Below, piece by piece: positions 1 through 6,459 of a stretch of 11,855 bases of DNA (the stretch's first letter is position 1; the number at the start of each line of letters is the position of its first letter). The notes beneath the pieces are model-generated. The model did no database searches, had not been told where the DNA came from, and saw only the letters and a program-made list of their open reading frames with translations. Position numbers and translations under genes: made by a program. This DNA comes from Thermoplasmatales archaeon (GTDB lineage Archaea > Thermoplasmatota > E2 > UBA202 > DSCA01), in the NCBI GenBank assembly GCA_011049295.1, contig DSCA01000144.1, positions 1 to 11,855 of the forward strand. The letters are read 5' to 3'.

Positions 1-381
1 CTCCTCTGTGGTTCCCGGAATCACCGTGCTCTTTACCACAATGAGCTTCCAGTTGTCGCCCAGTCGCCCAGCAATGGTACCCGCTGCCTCCTCCACGTAT
101 CTGAGGTTGATGCTGCCGTCGGGAGCCGAAGGGGTGCCCACACAGATAAAAAAAATCTGGGCCTCGTCCAGGTCGTGGTAGCTCGTGGAGGCCGTTATCC
201 GGTGCTGGTTCCGTCGCAGCAGCTCTTCCAGTCCCTCCTCGTGGATAGGGGGGACGCCCCGGTTAATGGAATCCACCTTTTCCCGGTCCACGTCTACCAG
301 CGTTACTTTATTGCCGGTATCGGCCAGACAGGCTCCGGTGACCAGGCCCACGTAGCCGGCCCCGATAACGCCGATATGCAT
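1..381 (-). CDS. Nucleotide-sugar dehydrogenase (UDP-glucose/GDP-mannose 6-dehydrogenase family), N-terminal part
   Basis: The visible 127 residues are the N-terminal Rossmann domain of an enzyme that oxidises a sugar nucleotide (UDP-glucose, UDP-N-acetyl sugar or GDP-mannose) to its uronate with two NAD+. The dinucleotide loop GAGYVG sits at residues 7-12, right after the start, and an acidic residue ends the second strand (VTLVDVD, about residues 26-32), as expected for NAD binding. The segments FICVGTPS (about residues 76-83) and VVKSTVIPGTT (about 114-124) are family hallmarks. The gene runs off the left edge, so the catalytic cysteine and the sugar-binding domain are not seen and the substrate cannot be assigned. 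The ATG at 381 places the Rossmann loop as in relatives. A TATA-like box ends only about 20 nt upstream, which implies a leaderless message. The product probably feeds surface polysaccharide or glycoprotein glycan synthesis. Confidence 0.93.
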   Translation of the reverse strand, partial: MHIGVIGAGYVGLVTGACLADTGNKVTLVDVDREKVDSINRGVPPIHEEGLEELLRRNQHRITASTSYHDLDEAQIFFICVGTPSAPDGSINLRYVEEAAGTIAGRLGDNWKLIVVKSTVIPGTTEE

Positions 382-400
382 GGCCCTGTATGGAAACCGG

Positions 401-410
401 TATTTAAAAA
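401..410 (-). promoter_or_regulatory. TATA box of the nucleotide-sugar dehydrogenase gene
   Basis: Read on the minus strand this is TTTTTAAATA, close to the archaeal TATA consensus. Its downstream end lies 20 nt before the ATG at 381. Archaeal transcription usually starts about 24-27 nt after the box centre, so the start would fall on or very near the ATG. I see no Shine-Dalgarno sequence in between. A leaderless transcript is the simplest reading; this is inference from spacing. Confidence 0.6.
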
Positions 411-473
411 ACTGGTGTCGCCGGAGCCTATCACCCTGCTTTCCCTGCCCATATCTGAAAAATTTCAATATGC

Positions 474-498
474 TTAAATAGCAGAAACAGATATAAAG
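474..498 (+). promoter_or_regulatory. Candidate promoter (two TATA-like boxes) for the small membrane protein gene
   Basis: Two A/T-rich boxes stand out in otherwise GC-rich DNA: TTAAATA at 474-480 and ATATAAAG at 491-498. The second would start transcription near position 520 and leave a short leader carrying a Shine-Dalgarno-like GAGGGGAT (526-533), 4 nt before the ATG at 538. The first would give a leader of about 33 nt. Either works. The 382-537 gap is divergent and also holds the minus-strand box at 401-410. Confidence 0.5.
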
Positions 499-537
499 AC
501 TGCCCGCAAGGGCCAACTACAAAGAGAGGGGATAAAA

Positions 538-930
538 ATGGCAATGTGGAAAAAAATAAGCAGTTGGATGTTTATACTGGGAATAGTGATAGCGCTGGTG
601 GCCGGACTCATCTTCGGCGCCGTCGCTGACGGACGAATTGACCCGGTGGACGACGACGTACGAGGAGGCATAGAGGTCATTCTGGGCATTCTCGGCTTTG
701 TAGCCGGCGTGCTGGTGCTCATGGGACGGGGAACCATCACCGAAAAGGAAATGCCCATGTTCATGATGGCTACCATCATCCTCATAGCGCTGAGCGCGGT
801 CACCTCCCTGCAAAACGTCAAGTGGTTCGGTCCCTATCTGGCCCACATCATCTACGCGCTGGGTATCTTCATCGCGCCGCTGGCCGGCCTCATAGCCATC
901 AAGGCCATCTGGGACGTAGGCAAGGATTAG
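538..930 (+). CDS. Small integral membrane protein, four predicted transmembrane segments, unknown function
   Basis: I do not recognise this 130-residue protein. It has a short basic N-terminus (MWKKIS) and four hydrophobic stretches of membrane-spanning length, at about residues 10-30, 43-63, 72-91 and 100-124. An acidic loop (DGRIDPVDDD, residues 31-40) separates the first two, and a short charged tail (DVGKD) ends the protein. There is no cysteine or histidine cluster and no obvious catalytic motif. By positive-inside reasoning both termini are probably cytoplasmic and the acidic loop external. A Shine-Dalgarno-like GAGGGGAT lies 4 nt before the ATG; a second ATG two codons later (Met3) is possible. 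It stands alone: the upstream gene is divergent and the downstream plus-strand gene starts 95 nt later behind its own promoter-like sequence. The coding call rests on clean membrane-protein composition and the ribosome binding site. Confidence 0.8.
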   Translation: MAMWKKISSWMFILGIVIALVAGLIFGAVADGRIDPVDDDVRGGIEVILGILGFVAGVLVLMGRGTITEKEMPMFMMATIILIALSAVTSLQNVKWFGPYLAHIIYALGIFIAPLAGLIAIKAIWDVGKD

Positions 931-932
931 TC

Positions 933-947
933 GGGCCCTCTGGGCCC
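933..947 (+). other. GC-only hairpin just after the membrane protein gene
   Basis: Two copies of the self-complementary hexamer GGGCCC flank a TCT loop, starting 3 nt after the TAG stop. The RNA could form a 6-bp all-GC stem. No T-run follows, and archaeal termination relies mainly on T-tracts, so I do not call it a terminator. It may only stabilise the 3' end or reflect GC-rich composition. Confidence 0.3.
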
Positions 948-978
948 CCGTCCCCGCTGCCGGCCGTCCCGCCCAGAA

Positions 979-991
979 ACGATTATATCGT
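979..991 (+). promoter_or_regulatory. Candidate apgM promoter/operator: 13-bp inverted repeat over a TATA-like box
   Basis: The sequence ACGAT-TAT-ATCGT is a perfect 5+5 inverted repeat around a 3-base centre. It contains the TATA-like TTATAT (984-988 with flank) that could drive apgM. Transcription would start around 1011-1014, giving a short leader that still includes the ribosome binding site at 1014-1019. A symmetric element over the TATA box is the usual position for an archaeal repressor site. No regulator is visible in the window, so the operator role is speculative. Confidence 0.4.
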
Positions 992-1025
992 ACGCCGTCA
1001 TTTAGTGTACGGAAGGTGAGTGACA

Positions 1026-2252
1026 ATGGCGGTCTGCTGGGAAGACGTATCCACCGTATGGGAAGAACTGAAGCGCCCCCACGGCGGTACCATCGTGTAC
1101 CTGATAATCGACGGGGTGGGCGGTCTTCCCGACGAGCGCTACGGGGGCACCGAGCTGGAGGTGGCCAGAAGCCCCCATCTCGACCGGCTGGCCAGTGAAT
1201 CCAGTTGCGGCCTGCTGGAGATGGTGGGCCCGGGTATCACCCCGGGCAGCGGGCCCGGTCACCTTTCTCTCTTCGGTTACCATCCTCTTCTCTACCGCGT
1301 GGGCCGGGGCGTCCTGTCTGCCATGGGCATCGGGTTCGACCTGCAGCCGGGAGACGTGGCTGCCCGGGTCAACTTTGCCACCGTGGATGGCCATGGCGTC
1401 GTCACCGACCGCCGGGCGGGGCGCATCGACACCGCCACCAACGAGCGGCTGTGCCGCCTGATTTCTCAATCCGTGCATCTGGACTTCGACGGTGGCTTTT
1501 TTATCCGCCCGGTGAAGGAACACCGTGCCCTCCTGGTGCTGCGCGGGCCCGGACTCTGCGGCCGTCTTCAGGATACCGACCCTCAGACCACTGGACAGCC
1601 TCCCCGGGAACTCCGGGCTCTGGACGAGGACAGCCGGCCCACCGCCGCCCTGGTATCCTCTTTCCTGCGGCAGGTTCAGGAAACGCTGAGGGACGAGGAA
1701 AGAGCCAACATGGTGTTGCTGCGCGGCTTCGACACCTACCGTCCGTTTCCGTCCCTGGAGGAGCGGTTCGGGCTGCGCGGCCGATGCATTGCCCAGTATC
1801 CCATGTACCGGGGGGTCAGCCGGCTGGTGGGAATGGAGGTGCACGAGCCCCCGGTGGAGCTCAGCCATTACCCGACGGTGCTGAAAGAGGGCTACGGGGA
1901 TTATGACCTCCATTTCCTGCACGTGAAGCCCACGGACAGCCGGGGAGAAGACGGAGATTTCCCGGCCAAGGTAAGGGTCATCGAGCAGGTGGACGGAATG
2001 ATTCCCGGCCTTCTGGATGTCGACCCGGACGTGCTGGTGGTCACCGCCGACCATTCAACGCCTGCAGTGATGGCCGGACACAGCTGGCACCCGGTGCCCG
2101 TGCTCCTCCGGGCCCGCTACGCCCGCCGGGACAGCGTCACCGCCTTCAACGAAACCGCCTGCGCGCAAGGCTCCCTGGGGCTGCGTCCCGCCCTCCATCT
2201 CATGGGGCTGGCTCTGGCCCACGCTGGTCGGCTGGAAAAATACGGGGCGTAA
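1026..2252 (+). CDS. apgM: 2,3-bisphosphoglycerate-independent phosphoglycerate mutase, archaeal type
   Basis: This cytoplasmic alkaline-phosphatase-superfamily enzyme interconverts 3-phosphoglycerate and 2-phosphoglycerate in glycolysis and gluconeogenesis without a bisphosphoglycerate cofactor. Its 408 residues match the usual archaeal ApgM length of about 400-415. Metal-binding IDGVGG is at residues 28-33 (Asp29). The catalytic serine lies in TPGSGPGH (Ser75), followed by LSLFGYHP. GRIDT is at residues 132-136. The C-terminal metal ligands lie in KPTDSRGEDGDF (residues 301-312) and TADHSTPAVMAGHSWHP (residues 340-356). All key residues appear intact. I chose ATG 1026 over the in-frame GTG at 1020: the Shine-Dalgarno AGGTGA (1014-1019) is 6 nt from the ATG but directly abuts the GTG. 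A phosphatase gene follows after 3 nt, so the two are very likely co-transcribed. Alternative members of the family act as cofactor-independent phosphotransferases, but the motif fit here is close. Confidence 0.95.
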   Translation: MAVCWEDVSTVWEELKRPHGGTIVYLIIDGVGGLPDERYGGTELEVARSPHLDRLASESSCGLLEMVGPGITPGSGPGHLSLFGYHPLLYRVGRGVLSAMGIGFDLQPGDVAARVNFATVDGHGVVTDRRAGRIDTATNERLCRLISQSVHLDFDGGFFIRPVKEHRALLVLRGPGLCGRLQDTDPQTTGQPPRELRALDEDSRPTAALVSSFLRQVQETLRDEERANMVLLRGFDTYRPFPSLEERFGLRGRCIAQYPMYRGVSRLVGMEVHEPPVELSHYPTVLKEGYGDYDLHFLHVKPTDSRGEDGDFPAKVRVIEQVDGMIPGLLDVDPDVLVVTADHSTPAVMAGHSWHPVPVLLRARYARRDSVTAFNETACAQGSLGLRPALHLMGLALAHAGRLEKYGA

Positions 2253-2255
2253 GAC

Positions 2256-3086
2256 ATGGAAGACGGGAGGAGCAACACCGGCGGGCACCGCACCCCCACC
2301 AGGGTCTTTTTTTCCGACCTTGACGGAACCCTTCTCGACGCCCGCACCTATTCCTATGCCCCGGCGGAGCCCGCCCTGCACCTGCTGCACAAGCACCATC
2401 TGCCACTGGTCTTCTGCACCAGCAAAACGCGGGCCGAAATCGAGTACTGGAGGGAGGAGATGCACAACTGGCATCCCTTTGTCTCCGAAAACGGCGGCGG
2501 CATATTTATCCCCAACCGTTATTTTGACCCTCCGCTTCCCCCCCACCAGTCCCTGGACGGCTACCAGGTTATCGTGCTGGGCACGCCGGTGGAGCACCTA
2601 CGAACGGTCATGCAGGACCTCCAGGAGCGCTACGCCGTGCGCAGTTTTTTGCAGATGAGCCCAGAGGAGGTAGCCGCCGATGCCCGTCTTCCCCCCCAGC
2701 AGGCGCGCCGGGCGGTGCAGCGCGATTTCGACATCCCTTTTAAGATTTTGGACAAAGAGCAGGAAAGCACGGTGCTCCGGGAGATTGAGCGGCAAGGGCT
2801 GCGGCACGTCCGGGGGGGTCGCTATCACCATCTGACCGGGGACAGCGACAAAGGCCGGGCGGTGGCCATTCTCATCGAGCTCTACCGCTGTCACTACGGA
2901 GGGGTGGTCACCATAGCCGTTGGCGACTCGGAAAACGACCTGCCCATGCTGGAGCGGGTGGACCGGGGCTATCTGGTGCAGCGTCCGGACGGCACCTATG
3001 CCTCACCGGATTTTCAGCACGCCGCCGGAGGGGGGCCGTGGGGATGGGCCTGGGTGGTACGCAGAGAAATGGTGGACGTACGGTGA
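2256..3086 (+). CDS. mpgP: Mannosyl-3-phosphoglycerate phosphatase-like HAD-IIB hydrolase
   Basis: The best match is mannosyl-3-phosphoglycerate phosphatase, which releases phosphate from mannosyl-3-phosphoglycerate to give the compatible solute mannosylglycerate. HAD motif I is DLDGTLLD at residues 21-28 (nucleophile Asp21, acid/base Asp23). Motif II is CTSKTRAE at 54-61 (Ser56). Motif III lysine is in HLTGDSDKG (Lys199), and motif IV is VGDSENDLPML at 222-232 (Asp224, Asp228). The segment SENGGGIF (77-84) and the C-terminal GPWGWAWVV (260-268) are typical of MPGP rather than of general sugar phosphatases. At 276 residues the length is normal. The start is ATG 2256, 3 nt after the apgM stop, with only a poor ribosome binding site, which suggests translational coupling; the first 15 or so residues are poorly conserved-looking. 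No mannosyl-3-phosphoglycerate synthase gene is in the window, so substrate (mannosyl versus glucosyl phosphoglycerate, or another phosphosugar) remains open. Confidence 0.85.
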   Translation: MEDGRSNTGGHRTPTRVFFSDLDGTLLDARTYSYAPAEPALHLLHKHHLPLVFCTSKTRAEIEYWREEMHNWHPFVSENGGGIFIPNRYFDPPLPPHQSLDGYQVIVLGTPVEHLRTVMQDLQERYAVRSFLQMSPEEVAADARLPPQQARRAVQRDFDIPFKILDKEQESTVLREIERQGLRHVRGGRYHHLTGDSDKGRAVAILIELYRCHYGGVVTIAVGDSENDLPMLERVDRGYLVQRPDGTYASPDFQHAAGGGPWGWAWVVRREMVDVR

Positions 3087-3104
3087 ACGCCTCTGGAGAA
3101 AGGG

Positions 3105-4421
3105 CTACAGGTGCCGTTGCTCGAAGTCGCTCAGCACCTGCTGGAGTTTTTTGGCGGCCTCGCTGCCCACGCCGTACTTGACTCGGACCAGGGGCTTGTT
3201 CACGTTTACCACCCTCCGGAGGTCGATGGGGGTGGCGGAGAGCACCACCTCTGCCTCTGCCCTGTTGATGGTGTCCTCCAGCTCCTTCACCTGCTTCTTC
3301 CCGTATCCCAGGGCGGGGAGCACGTTTTCCAGGTGGCTGTATTTTTTGAAGGCCTGCTTGATGGAGCCGGTGGCATAGGGACGGGGGTCGATGACCTCTG
3401 CTCCGGCCTGCCGGGCGGCCACGATGCCCGCCCCGTACCTCATTTCTCCGTGGGTCAGGGTGGGGCCGTCCTCGATGACCAGGGTTTTTTTGCCCCGGAT
3501 GCTGCCGTCCTCGATGGTCACCGGCGATTCGGCCCGGATGATGGAGGCATGTGGATTCACCAACTTCACGTTGTTTTCCACCTGCTGGATGTCTTTTTCG
3601 TCGGCGGTGTCCACCTTGTTGACGATGACCACGTCGGCCATCCTCACGTTGACCTCGCCCGGATAGTAGGCCAGCTCGTGCCCCGCCCGGTGGGGGTCCA
3701 CGATGGTGATATACAGGTCGGGGCGGTAGAAGGCAAAGTCGTTGTTTCCCCCGTCCCAGATGATGACGTCGGCCTCCTTCTCCGCCTCCCGCAGAATCCT
3801 CTCGTAGTCCACGCCGGCGTACACCACTCCCCCCATGTCGATGTAGGGTTCATATTCCTCCCGCTCCTCGATGGTACAGTGGTGATCGTCCAGGTCGTCG
3901 TAGGAGGCGAAGCGCTGCACCGCCTGCCTGACCAGGTCCCCGTAGGGCATGGGATGGCGGATGGCGGCCACCTTGTATTTTTGGCTCAGCATCTCGAAAA
4001 CCTTGCGGGACACCTGGGACTTGCCGCAGCCGGTACGGGCGGCGCAGATGGCCACCAGCGGCTTGCTGGGTTTCAGCATCACCTGGTTGGGGCCCAGCAT
4101 AGTGAAGTCTGCACCCGCCGCGTTGGCGATGGCCGCCCGGCGCATCACGTACGGGTAGGCCACGTCGCTGTAGGCAAATACCACCTCGTCCACTCCCCGG
4201 TCCCGGATAATCTCCGGCATCTGCTCCTCGGGCAAAATGGGTATCCCCTGGGGGTACAGCCGCCCGGCCAGCTCTGCCGGGTACTTGCGTCCGGCTATGT
4301 CCGGAATCTGGGTGGCAGTGAAGGCCACCACCTCGTAGTCTTCGTTGTCCCGATAGAATACGTTGAAGTTGTGGAAATCTCTTCCTGCAGCGCCCATAAT
4401 CAGCACTTTGCGCTTTGTCAT
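3105..4421 (-). CDS. COG2403-type P-loop GTPase-like protein (often named cyclic 2,3-diphosphoglycerate synthase)
   Basis: This 438-residue cytoplasmic protein has two parts. Residues 4-120 form a Rossmann-like domain opening with VLIMGAAGRDFHNFN (6-20) and containing VVAFTATQIP (31-40). Residues 121 to about 300 form a P-loop domain with RTGCGKSQ at 129-136, a possible Walker B in IIWDGGNNDF (220-229) and a GTPase-like NKVD at 268-271. I recognise the family as COG2403, 'predicted GTPase', which databases often label cyclic 2,3-diphosphoglycerate synthase. That label is uncertain, because it occurs in archaea not known to make cyclic diphosphoglycerate. I chose ATG 4421: it has AGGTG 5 nt upstream and matches the family N-terminus. 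A GTG at 4451 or ATG at 4448 would add ten or nine residues and overlap the upstream stop. It is last in a three-gene minus-strand unit and ends 18 nt from the convergent phosphatase gene. Confidence 0.9.
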   Translation of the reverse strand: MTKRKVLIMGAAGRDFHNFNVFYRDNEDYEVVAFTATQIPDIAGRKYPAELAGRLYPQGIPILPEEQMPEIIRDRGVDEVVFAYSDVAYPYVMRRAAIANAAGADFTMLGPNQVMLKPSKPLVAICAARTGCGKSQVSRKVFEMLSQKYKVAAIRHPMPYGDLVRQAVQRFASYDDLDDHHCTIEEREEYEPYIDMGGVVYAGVDYERILREAEKEADVIIWDGGNNDFAFYRPDLYITIVDPHRAGHELAYYPGEVNVRMADVVIVNKVDTADEKDIQQVENNVKLVNPHASIIRAESPVTIEDGSIRGKKTLVIEDGPTLTHGEMRYGAGIVAARQAGAEVIDPRPYATGSIKQAFKKYSHLENVLPALGYGKKQVKELEDTINRAEAEVVLSATPIDLRRVVNVNKPLVRVKYGVGSEAAKKLQQVLSDFEQRHL

Positions 4422-4447
4422 TGTAACACCTGGCAGGTAATGGGCCA

Positions 4448-5113
4448 TCACTTTTTATGTTTTTTCAATGCCCCGAGATGGGAGAGCACTCCGTCGTATC
4501 GCGGGTAGGGCAGGAGGGCCAGGATGCGAGGATACCGCTGCGCCAGCTCGAACAGCCGGTGGGCCATGTGTCGCTCCCGCTCCGCCTCCACCGCTCGGAA
4601 CTGCTTGGTGGCGTTGACCTTGCTGTCCCATTCCAGCACGAAGGCCTCCGGGCTGTCCGCAGCCAGCCCCCGCTTTTGCACCCTTCGGTTTTTCCGGGAC
4701 ACCCGCAGCAGTCCCAGCAGGGAGACGTGGTCGGTGAATACCTGGGCGTAGCGGTCGTCGTCCATGTCCAGGGCCTCCAGCGGCACGCCTTTTTCCCGAG
4801 ACAAAAGATAGGCGGCTACCAGGTCGGGGGGAGGAACCCGCACCTCGCCGAAGGTGGCCAGGCAGTCGAAAAAATAGTCCTGCTCCTCCGAGGTCTCGAA
4901 CTCCACATCGCCGCTCTTCTCGGCGCTGCAGGCGCCCAGGGTCTCCACGTCCTCGCGGGGAATGCCCACCGCCAGGCAGTCCGGCCCGAATTCCTCAAAG
5001 GCCGCCCGCACTCGCTGACCCTCCCGCTTCAATCCGTGGATGGTTCCCAGAAGGCGGAGCGTGGAGGCTCCCATGACCACGGTTTCTTCCTTGCGACCGG
5101 CAGGCGAGGACAT
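4448..5113 (-). CDS. Divergent TraB/PrgY-like (Tiki/EreA-like fold) protein
   Basis: I read this 221-residue protein as a distant TraB-family member. TraB proteins begin with a strand ending in a GxxH motif, and here LLGTIHG (residues 21-27) supplies it. FGPDCLAVGIPREDV (42-56) aligns with the family's 'PD.VAVELD..R' strand. ERERHMAHRLFELAQRYPRILAL (roughly 178-200) corresponds to the family's 'ERDRYMA.KL' helix and following strand. The usual Glu after AV is replaced (AVGIP), and the second GxxH after the helix is replaced by LPYPRYDGV (201-209). Catalysis may therefore be lost or altered. No membrane segment is apparent. The upstream radical SAM stop is 5 nt away, and the downstream gene begins close to its TGA at 4450-4448, so co-transcription is very likely. 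The start is uncertain: ATG 5113 lacks a clear ribosome binding site, and GTG 5080 or ATG 5074 sit behind AAGGAAG. Confidence 0.7.
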   Translation of the reverse strand: MSSPAGRKEETVVMGASTLRLLGTIHGLKREGQRVRAAFEEFGPDCLAVGIPREDVETLGACSAEKSGDVEFETSEEQDYFFDCLATFGEVRVPPPDLVAAYLLSREKGVPLEALDMDDDRYAQVFTDHVSLLGLLRVSRKNRRVQKRGLAADSPEAFVLEWDSKVNATKQFRAVEAERERHMAHRLFELAQRYPRILALLPYPRYDGVLSHLGALKKHKK

Positions 5114-5118
5114 GGCTA

Positions 5119-6438
5119 TCAGGTAAAGAACTCCCGGTAGTAGTAGCGGCGCATGGCCACGTTGATGGAAGGAACTACCAGAGAGGTGGGAGCCAGCCTG
5201 GACAGTCGAAGGGTGCCCAGCATGCGCTTCAGCATCTGGGGGGTGTTGTAGTATCCCTTGATGACCCGACGGGTTCCGTCCAGCAGCTCCTGCGGCGTCA
5301 TGTTCTTGGGCTCGTACACCACGTTGGACTGGGTGTAGTGACTCCAGTTTTTGTCAAAGATGCGTCCCTCCTGATCCAGACGGTCGTACAGGGGGGTTCC
5401 CGGGTAGGGGGTGAGAACGTTGAACTCGCCGGCGTCGATTTCGTAATCCAGCATTGCCTCCAGGGTGTGGTCAAATATCTCCGGGGTGTCCCCGTCGAAG
5501 CCGAAGATGATGCCCGCCACCACCGCCATACCGTGCCTGCGGATGGTCTTGATGGCCTGGTCGTACTCGCTGGCCTTGTTGGAAACCTTGTGGGCCTCCT
5601 TCAGGCTCTCCGGGGATATAGACTCGATGCCCACGAACCACGAGATGCAGCCCGCCTCATGGGCCAGGTCCAGAAAGTCCTCGTCCCGGCCCAGCAGGTT
5701 GATGTTCCCGTTGGCGATAAACCGCTTGTCCAGCTTCTGCCGAATCATTTCCTTGAACAGTTTGCGGCTGTAGGCGGGATTGACGGTCATGGAGGCATCC
5801 CGGAAAATAATAACCCGGTTGGGTATCTTCTTCATCTCCTCGATGACATCCTCGATGGAGCGGCTGCGCACCTTGCGTCCCAGGAAGGCAGAGGTGGAGC
5901 AGAACTCGCAGGCATTGGGGCAGCCCCGGGAGGTCTGGATGCATCCCGTCAGGGGCTGGTGCCTGACCAGGTCCATGCGGGGCTCCGGAATTTTGTCCGG
6001 GTCCACGCAGCCGTTTCCTCCGTAGAAATCCTTCAGTTTCCCCTTTTCAAAATCTGCCAGCAGCTGCGGCCAGCCGATTTCTCCCTCCTGCAGCACCACG
6101 GCATCGGCATGCTCCTTGGCCTCGCTGGGCATGGCCGTCGGATGGTAGCCGCCCAGCACCACGGGGACGCCGCGCTTCCGGAACCGGTCGGCCATCTGGT
6201 AGGCGTAGGGAGCGGTCATGGTCAGGACGCTGATGCCCACCAGGTCATAGTGGCCGTCATAGTCCACCCTCTCAAAGTTCTCGTCTATGATGCGCACCTT
6301 GTGCCGGGGAGGCGTGACCGCCGCCACCTGGGGGAGAGTCAGGGAGGGATTGCCGAACAGTTTGGAAAAAGGCGTTTTGCTGTCCTCATGGGTGGTGACG
6401 CCGTGCTCCAGCTTCGGGTAGATAAGGAGAATGTCCAT
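5119..6438 (-). CDS. B12-binding-domain radical SAM protein, substrate unknown
   Basis: This 439-residue protein has the two-domain layout of cobalamin-dependent radical SAM enzymes. Residues 1 to about 140 resemble the B12-binding Rossmann domain, with YDLVGISVLTMT (64-75), VPVVLGGYHPTAMP (91-104) and VVLQEGE (114-120). The DxHxxG lower-axial-ligand motif is not visible, as is common in this class. The radical SAM cluster motif CxxxCxxC is CPNACEFC, with Cys173, Cys177 and Cys180. Later signatures include FVGIES (268-273), GIIFGFDGDTPE (309-320) and LTPYPGTPLYDRL (342-354). The aromatic, basic C-terminal tail (RRYYYREFFT) is typical of the P-methylase/lipid-modifying group, but I cannot name a substrate. 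It is first of a three-gene unit. A TATA box ends 22 nt before the ATG at 6438, suggesting a leaderless message, although GGTGGGTG also precedes the ATG and could act if transcription starts farther upstream. Confidence 0.93.
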   Translation of the reverse strand: MDILLIYPKLEHGVTTHEDSKTPFSKLFGNPSLTLPQVAAVTPPRHKVRIIDENFERVDYDGHYDLVGISVLTMTAPYAYQMADRFRKRGVPVVLGGYHPTAMPSEAKEHADAVVLQEGEIGWPQLLADFEKGKLKDFYGGNGCVDPDKIPEPRMDLVRHQPLTGCIQTSRGCPNACEFCSTSAFLGRKVRSRSIEDVIEEMKKIPNRVIIFRDASMTVNPAYSRKLFKEMIRQKLDKRFIANGNINLLGRDEDFLDLAHEAGCISWFVGIESISPESLKEAHKVSNKASEYDQAIKTIRRHGMAVVAGIIFGFDGDTPEIFDHTLEAMLDYEIDAGEFNVLTPYPGTPLYDRLDQEGRIFDKNWSHYTQSNVVYEPKNMTPQELLDGTRRVIKGYYNTPQMLKRMLGTLRLSRLAPTSLVVPSINVAMRRYYYREFFT

Positions 6439-6459
6439 GCACCCACCAAAATCAAAGTC

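Noticed and set aside
933..947. GGGCCC-TCT-GGGCCC as a rho-independent terminator
   Set aside because: No T-run follows the stem, and archaea do not use bacterial hairpin terminators in general. Listed only as a structural element.
1020..1025. GTG at 1020 as the apgM start
   Set aside because: The Shine-Dalgarno AGGTGA ends at 1019, leaving no spacer for this GTG. ATG 1026 has an ideal 6-nt spacer.
4422..4451. GTG 4451 or ATG 4448 as the start of the COG2403 gene
   Set aside because: The added residues (AHYLPGVT region) are not part of the family N-terminus as I know it, and AGGTG sits 5 nt before ATG 4421. Not fully excluded, because either would give overlap coupling with the TraB-like stop.
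3111..4508. Long open frame on the plus strand opposite the COG2403 gene (465 codons)
   Set aside because: It is antisense to a gene with unmistakable P-loop and family motifs. Its translation is rich in His, Val and Gly with no domain, as expected for the shadow of a GC-rich gene.
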